Below are positions 44,000-53,930 of a DNA stretch of 64,000 bases, piece by piece. The translations under genes were made by a program, and so were the position numbers. The DNA comes from Allodiplogaster sudhausi (lineage: Eukaryota; Nematoda; Chromadorea; Rhabditida; Diplogasteridae): NCBI GenBank assembly GCA_945643635.1, contig CALZFC010000291.1, positions 800,001 to 864,000 of the forward strand. Reading direction: 5' to 3'. The notes under the pieces were generated by a model. The model saw nothing but the letters and a program-made list of their open reading frames with translations, did not search any database and was not told where the DNA came from. The first letter of the stretch is position 1; the number at the start of each line of letters is the position of its first letter.

Positions 44000-45450
44000 G
44001 TTTTCTGAATTGCTGAATAGTTATAATAAAGCTAATTAAGATATTTAATAATTAGCAAATAATTATAATTCGAACTAAATGCTGACTGAGTTGTTGGAAA
44101 ACTTGCCAGACAAACCAAGAGGTGTTCCGCAGAAGGACAAATGTTCCGCGACTGATGGAACTCAATTGGATGGCGTACTTTTATGTGGATTCCATTCGAA
44201 TGCACTTCATTTGATATGCAGCTCATTGAGCAGCGCAACGGTGGAAGATGACTTGAGTGTTTAGAATAATCAGTGATATTCAGTGATGAGTATGCATGTT
44301 CAGGCGAGAGAAACCGACGTTAGAGTGAAGAGAAGAGACACCCGAACACATCAAGTAAACATTGGCTCCTCCTCTGGCTGACTGGGTGCTCGGCAACGTC
44401 AACTTTGACTGTAGCCTAGCTCTCTCTCGGTGCAGCACATTGTCGTACCAATGTACTCACAGTTTAAAGGCATACTAATCGCCTTATAAATCAGCAATGA
44501 CAAATTCAGGAATGGGAGAAGTGAACGACGAACGAAAAAAGGTTGATCTCTCATCCCATTTTTTTTCATCGTACTTTTCCGTTTGTTTCTGTTCTCCCCC
44601 CCCCCCCCTTTCTCTCTCTATGTTATATGTACTCTGCTCAACAACTAAGGTTACACCGGCAGTAGGTTAGCGGTAACAGGTCCCTCCTTCTTTGTCGGAT
44701 TGGGGAAGCCGCCGCCTGATTCGATTAACTTTTGCAAGATGAACGACATGTGCAGCACCCAAAAGTTGAACGCAGAACAAAAAGAATGCTTAAAGGAGCT
44801 TGAAAGTCGCTAACTCCTTGCACGAAATGCCTGCTCTGTAATGACCGTAGTTATGAGCAATGGCAATTTGCCAAGATCCTTGCTCTCCGTTAAGCAAGCG
44901 TTTGCTTGAACAATTTTAAATTGGCGATTTGCGTCCGGTAGTGAATCAACGAGTTTGTCGGCATTTTTTTTAAGGGCAATGGAACCATCTTTCACCCTCG
45001 CTGGTCAACCTATGCTCCGACAAACCTTTTTTTTAGACCATAATTTTGTTGGCGACAACTGTTAAATCTAAAGTCCTGTGTAATACATTAATGTTTCCTT
45101 AGGATCAGGCGACGCTTTTCAGATGAAAAATACTTCTTTAACTTTTAGTTTAGTAAATTGACTCTTTGCTGATGCACTCGCAAGCTCAATCCGGACACAT
45201 TCACAGATCCTTATTGTTAGAGTAAAAAAATTGGGTTTTCGCCTCCTTTAAGCATTGAAGTTCGTCCATCCAACAACATTAGCGTTCAATTCCAGTGCAA
45301 GCAAAGCTGGAGTTAAGCGCAGCGACGATGAGTTCGTCGCTAGTGAAATAGCAGCCGGAGAATTAGAGAGTAGCTCTTTAACGACGAGCTCGACGTCGAA
45401 CGATTTCTCGCTTTACAATTTGACAAATAATTCCCTACACCCTGATTCTT
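44000..45450. other. No supported gene
   Basis: Contains a poly-C run at 44588-44598, a minus frame at 44810-44995 (DGSIALKKNADKLVDSLPD) and a Ser/Thr-rich plus frame at 45255-45503, none with splice support. Confidence 0.35.
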
Positions 45451-45454
45451 ATCT

Positions 45455-45479
45455 CAGACATGTTATACTAACATGTCTG
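45455..45479. other. Perfect 11-bp hairpin
   Basis: CAGACATGTTA, TAC, TAACATGTCTG. It immediately precedes a tRNA-like relic. Confidence 0.7.
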
Positions 45480-45540
45480 GGTGGTTCATTGGTTGCCCTG
45501 TGACATTGTGGGCATTTTGACCGAGTTCGCTCCCCGAGAT
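45476..45540 (+). mobile_element. Possible tRNA-derived SINE relic
   Basis: TGGTTCATTGG (A-box-like) and GAGTTCGCTCC (weak B box) at tRNA-like spacing, with the same D-arm flavour as the 5.1-kb relic. Degenerate. Confidence 0.3.
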
Positions 45541-45739
45541 GTGCATTAGTTTCAACTTTCACTCTAACATCATCCAGGCTCGACGATAGAATATATTATA
45601 TCGACGATAGAATATCCAGCGCTGAACGCGTATTGATAGATTGAACATCGTCGGCAATTCAACGCAACCTTGACCAAGACTGAGTGCACGGCTTGCCTTC
45701 CTCTTACTCTACATCAACCTTATGACTGCCAGGTACTAA

Positions 45740-46256
45740 TTATCTGTTGATAAATAAGTTGTTGTATTTCTCCTTGAATGGACAAGTATTGAACATATAG
45801 GCGTTCAAGTATTTATTAAATCAGGATAATCAGATAAGTCAGGTCCGGAGGACTTGTTGGTATTTGGGAATTGCGGGAATGTGTATTTGAGAGGGGAAAT
45901 CATTGTGCCATTGAGAGAGTCTCTGTGTGCCATTCAATATCTGCCTATCTCTCCCACTCTTGCGGTCATTTACCTTTACCTTTACCCTTGTCACTCCGGT
46001 CATTCTTTGAAAGAAGGAGATTTGTAATGAGATAACGTTTTTGTTGCTTTCGATTTTATTCTCAATTGAATGAAAACAGTATTTTTCATTGTAAATAAGC
46101 GTAATGACAAGGAAACACTGCTCATTGTCAGGCTGTTCTTTATTGATTCTTTATATTGGATATGAGTGTTCTAAAGGGATGTAAGAATGTTGACTAATCA
46201 GCACTTTATTTACCAGAATCAGCTACAATTTTTTTTTGTGGCATCTGAAGGGAAAA
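45740..46256. repeat. Dispersed repeat, copy 2 (inverted to 8-470)
   Basis: Reverse complement of the window start, with landmarks such as TTATTAAATCAGGATAATC and TGTGGCATCTGAAGGG. Confidence 0.7.
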
Positions 46257-46277
46257 GATTGAGCAGTGGTCTTATTG

Positions 46278-48269
46278 TTAGATTGGTGACCCGTCCGACG
46301 GCGTTGGAACTGTTGATGCGGTCGGTTCAAGGGCCGTGGTTACGGTGGTAGGCACTGTGTCAGGCAAAAGGCGTGAATTATGACTTTTTGCCTCCTTGAA
46401 TGCACTAACCAAGGACGGCGCATGTCACGTGCGGATTCACGTAAGAGGATACCCCATCGTCGCTCGCCCACAGCTTGTTTGCTGAAGTGCACGTGAGCAT
46501 CGAGAAGATTGCACTGGTGTAGGAATCTGCCGCCTAATGTGGAGAGTACACTATTAATCTCGTAATTATCGCTGCCTTCGACAAAATAAAGTGCAAACAA
46601 TTTCCCGTTGGGTATTTTCGTTTGCCGGAATTGTCTTGAGGCAACAATGTTTAAATGGCACAAGGATGCACCGATCCATCGTAGCCATTCCGGCAGCGCA
46701 GAGTCATGCAGCCGCTGGACGAGTCCGTCTGGATCTGCACCTCGGTGTCGCATAAGTAGCCTTCCGGACACGTGGATGCCATGGTGTAGGTGCACTGATT
46801 GCAGCCTGAATCGTAAGTCGTTGACGGTATGACTAGAAAGCATTTTTTTCCAAATACATAAATGTTTTTGGAATAAACCAATTATCGTTTTTGAATTTTT
46901 AGCATTTTGGCGTTTTTTTTTGCCAGTTCCAAAGATTGTACCAGAAGAAGATGTTGTTTCTGTATCCGACGGCGTTGGAACTGTTGATGCGGTTGGTTCA
47001 AGGGCCGTGGTTACCATGGTCGCTTCTGTCGTTGCACCTGGATTTATTTTTATTAGTCCAAAACAATTCTTCTACTCAACAAAGAAGCCGTGAAAAATTC
47101 ATTGGGGCATTCTGAAAATGTGTAGGGCTAAGACTGTAATCACATACAAAGTTAGAGAGCATACTGGATATCTTAGAATCAAGAAATAAATAAATAAAAC
47201 ATGTTATGGAACAAAGAACTCTGTAATGAACTACACTGGACACTTACCGCGTGTACCACAGTAGATCTTGGCCTCTCCTTTGACCTCGTATTGGTCCGTG
47301 CCGTCCGTGACGATCCAGGAGGTGTTGAACGGGTGGCAGACGCCTTCAGTGCCAGCAACGAATTTGTCGGGAAGCTGAACAATGGGACATTTTACAATTT
47401 AAGAGCCAACTGACATCATTGTACCGGACAATACAAGCGTTTTCGGTAATTGTAAGCCAAACAAGAACTCAGCCATGTACTACAAAGACAATGCGCGTCG
47501 CTTCGCTTGCATGGCCGCAAAAGAACGTGCAGTTCTTCGAGTCGACCCAGACCTGGGCTGTTCTATCGAATGGATAGCCGGTCACGGCGGTTTTGTTGTC
47601 ATCCACGTTCACTGCATAGAGCGGCGCGCAGTTCTCAAAGTTGCAGCTCTCTGAAAAATGCACTTTCTTCATCGATTTTTTTTCAAATATTATAGTTTTA
47701 TTGTCTTAGAATATTCCAATAATTCTTTTTAGAATATACCACGAACAAACCGGCCTTGTATCCGATTAAAAATATTCATAACAAAGTTCGGAACATGGAC
47801 TGCAGAATAGGAAAACAAGGTTGGAATTCGGAAGATTTCATCGATTACCTCCTTTAATACCATTAGTCACAAAAAGTGCACAAATCGAAGGCTGAATCGT
47901 CCTTCGTTAACTGTGTTTCGAGAAAAAAATTTTTTCCTAATAATTGTTTTAGAATGTATAAATTATTATTTTTAGAATATACCAACACACCAGGGAATAG
48001 TCGGAACAAAAATATTCATAATGGGATTCGGAATTCTGAAGGCTTCTTTTCATTACTGGATGCGAAAATCGGAAGTTGGAAGAGGAGAAGTTCGGAATTC
48101 CGAATTCCGATACCTCCTTGATACAGACGAACATTTCATTACAGTGGATCGCGCTATTTCTCTGGTACGAATCATCAGGCTGGCTGTCAATTTATAATAT
48201 ATATATAACATAGAGTTAACAACGAACCTGGGGTTGTTGTTATCGATGTCATCGTCGTTGTTGTGCTTT
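46278..48269 (-). CDS. Secreted Thr-rich/Cys-module protein, 5' incomplete
   Basis: Seven minus-strand exons with fully consistent phases: 48228-48269 (STTTTMTSITTTP linker), 47484-47650 (ESCNFENCAPLYAVNVDDNK to NCTFFCGHASEATRIVF), 47248-47374 (LPDKFVAGTEGVCHPFNTS to AKIYCGTR), 46942-47037 (linker GATTEATMVTTALEPTAS), 46672-46832 (CNQCTYTMASTCPEGYLCD, then SSSGCMTLRCRNGYDGS), 46410-46533 (IFSMLTCTSANKLWASDDG to VTCAVL) and 46278-46354 (linker VPTTVTTALEPTASTVP, ending PSDGSPI and TAA). The third to sixth exons resemble nematode extracellular C6/DUF281-type modules separated by Thr-rich, probably O-glycosylated linkers. The two ALEPTASTVPTPSD linkers are duplicates. A signal-peptide exon upstream of 48269 was not found. 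Role unknown; likely secreted or cuticle/surface-associated. Confidence 0.65.
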
Positions 48270-48930
48270 CTAGAATGAATGAACTATTAGCTCCTTCTAA
48301 AAAATTTTTTATTTGACTGCTCACTACCGAAACTTCATGAAAAAGTATCGTTTTATAAATAATCACGCATAGTCTCCACGTTCATGTTCAATGTTGTCGG
48401 GAAGGAGTAAATGTGACATGTCCCTGCTCGGGAAAACTTTTGCAAAGATTTGCAACTTGAATAAATCTTCTCCCTGTATTCAAATATGTAAAGTTAACTT
48501 TAAATCAGCAAATTAGGCCTTGTTAATTATTGTGTAATTGTTCATTTAATCATCGACCAATTAGATTGCATATAGGTTATGAAATATGTACATGCATATA
48601 TGTATATGAAAAGTCAATCATCTCAATAATCGCCCTATCGTCGTGGGTCGGGGACCACGGCTTGGGGGCAGCCGCCGCCTACATACATACATACACAATT
48701 TGTCACTCATGACGGTACCGTCTGATTTGCTTTTCGATGTAGTCAACAACCTGCTTCACTGCGTGGTCGCGTATCCTGTTCGCTCTCGTTTTCACCGACA
48801 TTAACCTTTTAAGTGGCTCCTCAAGCTGGTCATCAACTCAGTCTTCTTCGAGCATTTACGTAATTTATATACTTACATTCCTCTTGTTGTAAATACATCG
48901 AATATTGAAATGGATTACTGTTGAGTTTCG
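48270..48930. other. No supported gene
   Basis: Should contain the promoter and first exon of the preceding minus-strand gene, but no convincing signal peptide is visible. A short (TACA)n run lies near 48680-48693. Confidence 0.35.
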
Positions 48931-48934
48931 CCTG

Positions 48935-49160
48935 CTCCTTTAAATGCTCATCGCTCGCCCAGGTGAACGGCGACAGCAACAGAAACTAATACTTCTCGTT
49001 TCAGGGAAATTCAACTGTTCGTTTGACATTTCCTTTAAGAGAGACTTTCTGGTTGGAGATACTCTATTCTCGCAGCTCGCAAAAACCAACTACGTGAAAA
49101 TAGAGTGCGAAGGTCCGCTGCAATTTGAAGACTCACATAATTTTTCGGTGCTTTCCCTCT
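48935..49160. mobile_element. MITE relic related to 56500-56700
   Basis: Internal block AACTACGTGAAAATAGAGTG, then GAAGGTCCGC, and end CACATAATTTTTCGGTG match 56580-56690. The left end is degenerate. Confidence 0.5.
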
Positions 49161-49394
49161 TGATTTTTCTCTAGCAATAAGACGCCAACAAGAAAGGCGC
49201 ATTGTCTCTTTTCTTCTTGCATTGTCTCTTTTTGCGTACGCCGGCTTAGTCGGATTGAGTTACGGCAATCGACTCGTTTCACTTCCACAACTTCGTTATT
49301 CAATGGAGTCCTAGGTCGTGTTTTGTCAGCTGGAGGAGAGACGCGAGGGAGAAGCTTAGAAAATGACGGAGTGTTAAAGAGGTAGACGAGGAAG

Positions 49395-49431
49395 AAGTAG
49401 TCAAGAGAGAGAGAAGGAGAGAGAGAGAGAG

Positions 49432-49480
<49 letters not shown>
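49395..49480. repeat. AG microsatellite
   Basis: (AG)n with ATAG interruptions, directly before the inverted-repeat element at 49496. Confidence 0.9.
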
Positions 49481-49483
<3 letters not shown>

Positions 49484-49495
49484 GTTGGAACTTGG

Positions 49496-50550
49496 CTACA
49501 CACAGAGAAGAAAAGTTCGGACTTTGTAAGTTCGGTCGCAATTGTTCCGAAAAAAGTTCGGACATTAAAAGTTCGCGGGACACATGTTTCCACCCATGTA
49601 ACAATTAGTTCCAAACGGTGCTCGAACTTTGAAAAGTTATCATTGTTCCGATTTTTTAACCAGTCCGTTCAATCAAAATTTCGAACTCTAGTTCAACGGC
49701 GCAGAAATATGGTCAGACGTACAACTTGCGAACAATGTTTTCTATTGATACGTTGATGTTTGCATTTGCTTTTTATGTTCATACCAATGCTTCCATGTTT
49801 CCAAATCTTTTTTAGGCTTTCGTTTGCCTTCGGTAGGCACAGATGAGTGTGCCGACTGAAGATGACGATTATCGGTCGTCCGATGACGAAGACTACGTGC
49901 CGGAGGACGCGGGCGACGATGTTGAAGGGCCATCAGGTCGTTTCTCTTCTCAATTTCACGTTCGCTATCCACATTGTCTTATAAGATCTTCTTGTTGAAG
50001 AAGGTTGGTAATATTTTTCAAGAGTAACTGAATAGTACCACTTCGCTTTATATTGTTATTTCTTAAAAAAAAAAGGTTTTCTAAGATTCATATGCTATAA
50101 AATTAAATCTCTATACCATCCCATACAATAATCATCTTTATCTCTGCTTAGGTTTATACGAGGTTTATATTTTTCTTCTAATGTTTTCTCTAACTGTGCA
50201 CTCATGATTTCCTTCTTGGAAGGCTTATAATAAGCGTGAATATTGTCCAGGTGACGAGTGCGAGGAGGTCGGGCCGGATGGTACGTCAGGCATTTCTGGA
50301 AAGAGGCTGAGCGCTGCGAAGGCGCGAAAGCCTGTCGATGATCATGCGAGGTTATTCCAGCAGCCCGTAATAGAACCGCCTTTTACTTTAGGGTTGGGCA
50401 ATAAACCAGTTCTTTTTTGAATTATATTAAATACTTTTAAACGGAACAACTAAAAGTTCGCGGGGCGAAACAATATTGCTCCGTGGCGATTTGTTAACAA
50501 ATTGTTCCGCGTAATTGTTACCAGCGCGGTAACTTTCTTCTCTGTGTGTA
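49496..50550. mobile_element. TA-flanked inverted-repeat element carrying host-like exons
   Basis: The left end TACACACAGAGAAGAAAAGT and the right end AACTTTCTTCTCTGTGTGTA are inverted repeats of ~20 bp beginning at TA dinucleotides, as in Tc1/mariner-type or related MITEs. Subterminal AAAGTTCGGAC, AAAAGTTCGCGGG and AATTGTTCCG motifs occur near both ends. No transposase frame is present. Between the ends lie two spliceable exons (see 49843-50420). Confidence 0.6.
49843..50420 (+). CDS. BCNT/CFDP1-like N-terminal fragment inside transposon
   Basis: Exon 1 (49843-49936) starts MSVPTEDDDYRSSDDEDYVP, continues EDAGDDVEGPS and ends at a GT in phase 1. Exon 2 opens at 50251 after TTGTCCAG in the matching phase with GDECEEVGPDGTSGISGKRL, then SAAKARKPVDDHARLF, and runs to a TGA at 50418. 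The acidic SDDEDYVP start followed by a basic stretch matches the N-terminal region of BCNT/CFDP1 (SWC5 in yeast), a subunit linked to H2A.Z-depositing chromatin remodellers. The conserved C-terminal BCNT domain is absent. About 90 codons remain, ending in sequence close to the element's terminus. Best read as a captured 5' gene fragment. The assignment rests on a short acidic motif, so it is moderate. Confidence 0.45.
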
Positions 50551-51550
50551 CAAGGGCCTGCTCAGGTTTTCGCCAGTTGCTCTTCCACACAATTGGTCTT
50601 TTTCGGCGAAGTCGACCCATTCCTGGCCTCGGCTCGGGCTTCTGTTTCTCTCATCAGCTCCGAGTCTCTTTTCTTATCCGTTGAGAAAAGCCTTTCCTTG
50701 GAGTGAGAAAGGAGATGGAAAAGCGTAGGCTGCATAGGATAAAACTGCAACGCAGCAAATCAATGGAGCAGGTGATTGTATTCGCGACGATGTACTCAAA
50801 TAGTGTAAAGCTTCGTTGGCGGCAGATAGTTTTACGCTTCTCGAAAAAGACCAGAATTTGGAAATGTACTTGGTCATGCTGACTCGGATACCCGAAATTA
50901 TGCAAGACTAATTATCCTTCTTCCTCATTGTGTAAGAAATCATGAGCATATTATCTTGACAAAAGTTTTTCACTTGACTGCTTGTATTAATGTCCTACAA
51001 TGTAGGAAAGCCCTAAAATATTTATGAAACAACTACTCCCATAAAAAAAACTATATCCCAATACACTATTGTGGTAAATTGTTGCTATTCCGGAATTCTC
51101 AGCTTGAAAGAGATTCAAGGAACAAATAGCTGCATAGATGAAATTGGATAATTACAACTAGAGAAAATGGACTCGAAAAAATATGAAGACTCTTCGGCAC
51201 TGAACTATCACTTACAGGTAGGCAACTTCATGAAACACGAACAAAATAATGGGAAATGCTAGAATAAAAGAAAAATATAGTTAAAAAAAAGAAATATCGC
51301 TATAATTGAATTCCTACGAGTGGCGGGTTCGCATATACATAATTTTAAGACCATTAACAGGATGATATTGCAAGTAACTTTCACACACTGGTTTTCAATT
51401 TGCATTCTCAGAAAGACTACATCAATTTAGACTTGAAATGCCTTTACAAGTTAATGAACATTGCTAATTGTCTGCTGAGATGTTTGAAACGGTTGGGGAT
51501 TGCTTGATCCTTCGGATAGAGGAAGAGTGAAATGAAAGAGGGAGTGTACG
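50551..51550. other. No supported gene
   Basis: Several short open frames on both strands without splice logic or recognisable motifs. Confidence 0.4.
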
Positions 51551-51553
51551 AGA

Positions 51554-51883
51554 GTGAGCGAGACCCTCGCCGGCTCGCGTCGCCTGCGCCGCTGCGAGGG
51601 CTGCCAGGGGCTATCAGCCGTTTTGCGTCGTCTGGCATTTGATTCCAATAACATGATCGTCTCCAACATCATGCGGGACAGGGCCGAAGCACTCGATTAC
51701 GGCGGGGTTTTCCATCTAATGGCAAAAACTCAAGAAATTGATCTCTCTTTAATATGCAGACACATGAGCAAAATCGATAAAAAAATGATAATTAGGCATA
51801 ATAAAAATGATGACCTTTTCCAATTTGAAGCTAAAATAGGTGCCTCTGCAGCTCGCCACCTCATGACAGCTCTCATCGACTGA
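51554..51883 (+). CDS. Unassigned ORF, 109 aa, low support
   Basis: An uninterrupted plus frame includes RRLAFDSNNMIVSNIMRDRA and ALDYGGVFHLMAKTQEID. Its last third (IGASAARHLMTALID) lies in a block duplicated at 53326-53447, where the frame is partly kept (IGASAALHHLTELIG). It is downstream of, and antisense to, a Cys-module gene, so it may simply be flanking DNA. No domain recognised. Confidence 0.25.
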   Translation: MSETLAGSRRLRRCEGCQGLSAVLRRLAFDSNNMIVSNIMRDRAEALDYGGVFHLMAKTQEIDLSLICRHMSKIDKKMIIRHNKNDDLFQFEAKIGASAARHLMTALID

Positions 51884-52470
51884 GTTCATTGAATAGCACC
51901 TATAGTTGAATGTGCTTTTTAAATAAACATTGCCAGATCTCTTCAAGATTTTCATGCGCCCCTTATTAGAGAACGGTACTCAACCGTAGTCTATATGAAT
52001 TTCTGATTATCGTAGTGGCGTCTCTCTAACCATAAATCCCCCACTCTTGAGTCAGGATGAAAATCTCGAACTCAAGATTTAATTTTGAGCACTTTGAATC
52101 TGAGTGTCCAGCTGCATGTTTCCACACTTTTTTTACCAGCCTTGCCAGAAGATCCCAAATCTCGTTGCATCTGGTTAACCCTTGTTGTTGAATCATCGAT
52201 TTGCAAGACCACGGGTTGCATGCTGAAACGTAGCAATTAAAACGTAGCTTTAAAAAGTAGTATCAGGGATCGCCGGCCCTGACACATGCCTGTCGCCTTG
52301 GGCCATAGCGCAAAAACAACGACCACCCTTACGAAACTCAATATATCTACTTGGTTATCTAAATCATTGTAAGCGTTTTCCACAAAGAAACCAGTTTTGG
52401 TCGTCGTTGAGGCTGCGATTGTTGTGGCGTGAGAAGTTGCCGTTGTCGTGGCAGCCATTGCAATGTAAGA
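51785..52470. repeat. Segmental duplication, copy 1 (copy 2: 53326-53930)
   Basis: Shared blocks: AAAATAGGTGCCTCTGCAGCT, ACGGGTTGCATGCTGAAA, CGCCGGCCCT and a Thr-linker region. The block covers the terminal exon of each Cys-module gene plus its 3' flank. Confidence 0.8.
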
Positions 52471-53177
52471 CGAGGAGGACAAATGAACTGTTAACCATAT
52501 TTACGCTCTGTTGATCATTCTATTTATTTAAAGGAACTATCCATTGAGTTTAGAACCCGCTTGTGGAGAACAATCGTTTGAATTATCGCATGCTATTGCA
52601 AAAAGTTTTGGCGGTATGCTACACAGAATCCATTACAACAAACTAGACTTTGTGAGTCTTTTTCTCTCTGCCTCTCTTCTCTTTCCTCGAATTTCAAAAG
52701 TGGCTTGCCGCTTCGCACCTAGCTTTAACCTTCTTTCTGATAGAATGAGGGTGGCATGGGGAGAAAATATTCAAGCGTTGATGACGTCACTCCATAAATT
52801 CTACAGAAATGTGGTTTTTCTCCTCAGGGCCCATTCAGGACTGCTTCTTGCTTTTCCTAACGATGTTTCTAGTTGGACTGGATAGTATTACCAAAAAATA
52901 CAACCACATTGTAATCTCCATGGACAGCTCCTTTAACTTAACACAGAACTATTTAAAGATGAAGAAATTGCAGAGAAATTCTTGAAAAAACATCGAAAAG
53001 TGAGAGGCAACCAGATTTGGTCATCGAGTAAACTGCGGCTGTGCTGGGGAGAGAAGTGGCCGTTGACTCATTGTTCTGCGCATCCCCGTCAGAGATGCAT
53101 GTGATTCTAATAACATTCCATCCCTCGTCTGTTAAATAATCGCCGGCGCACGCGAGTTCGGCGAGGTTGGCATCCTT
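52026..53177 (-). CDS. Secreted Cys-module protein, 3' exons (gene 2 of cluster)
   Basis: Exon complement(53012-53177), after a TACTCAG acceptor, reads KDANLAELACAGDYLTDEGW, NVIRITCISDGDAQ and then a Thr/Ser linker fused without an intron. It ends in phase 1 and joins complement(52026-52222), which reads ACNPWSCKSMIQQQGLTRCN, then HSDSKCSKLNLEFEIFILT, and stops. A degenerate third linker at ~52394-52460 (SHATTIAASTTTKTG) lacks an acceptor. The upstream part and signal peptide are missing, so this is a partial, possibly non-functional paralogue of the gene at 53530-56128; it lies directly downstream of it on the same strand. Confidence 0.5.
52534..52651 (+). CDS. Possible degenerate metzincin-like exon
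   Basis: Between a TTTAAAG acceptor and a GTGAGT donor the plus strand reads LEPACGEQSFELSHAIAKSF, then GGMLHRIHYNKLDF. The spacing of SHAIAKSFGGMLH recalls the metzincin HExxHxxGxxH site with the catalytic Glu and the second His replaced, so it would be inactive. A following block (NEGGMGRKYSSVDDVTP) hits a stop. It is antisense within an intron of a Cys-module gene. Weak. Confidence 0.25.
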
Positions 53178-53325
53178 CTGAGTAAAAATAAACAATCTCA
53201 CTGATCAAATTCTACATATTTTTAAAATGTATGCCTTGCAAATCAATATACTGTTATACACATTTCCCTCTGACTGTAAATATACTCAAGAAGTCGATCG
53301 TTCTCACGTATATAAGGAAAATAGG

Positions 53326-53930
53326 TAAACAATGATGATAAGACATAATAAAAACGATGTCCTGGTAGTCTTCCTTGATGAGGACAAAATAGGTGCCTCT
53401 GCAGCTCTCCACCATTTGACAGAGCTCATCGGCAAAGTGTGGTGAAGAGCACCTATTGTTGAATTTAATGTTTACATAACCAAATTATTATGTGCCACGT
53501 ATTAAAGGAGCACGATAGTCGACCGTAATCTATTTGAATTTTTCCTGCCTACATATCGTAGCAGTGTCCCTATAAATCATAGGAGTCAGGAAGAAAATCA
53601 CAAACTCAAGATTGACTTTTGACCACATCTGCGTATCTGGTTTACTAATGCCAAATTTTTCGTGAATAACCCGCCTGTTCAGAAGACCCACAATGTTGCG
53701 GCATATGATATAATCTAGTTGCTGAATCATCTCAATGCAAGCAGACGGGTTGCATGCTGAAATGTAGCAATTAAAACATACATAGCATTAAATAATGGTG
53801 CTAGGTGTCGCCGGCCCTCCCACATGCCATGCTTTACGAAGCTGAAACATATGTATACCGTTTTTGATCGTCGATGCCTCTGCGGTTGTGCTGGCGAGAG
53901 AACTTGTCGTTGGCTCGGTAGTCGGTTCTA
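53326..53930. repeat. Segmental duplication, copy 2
   Basis: Counterpart of 51785-52470, with many substitutions and small indels. Confidence 0.8.

Noticed and set aside
46340..47017. 225-aa uninterrupted minus-strand ORF as a single-exon gene
   Set aside because: The spliced exons in the same region give a better protein with conserved cysteines and Thr linkers; the long frame crosses clear GT-AG introns and loses the cysteines.
49300..49614. 104-aa minus ORF next to the AG tract
   Set aside because: Mostly microsatellite translation plus transposon end.
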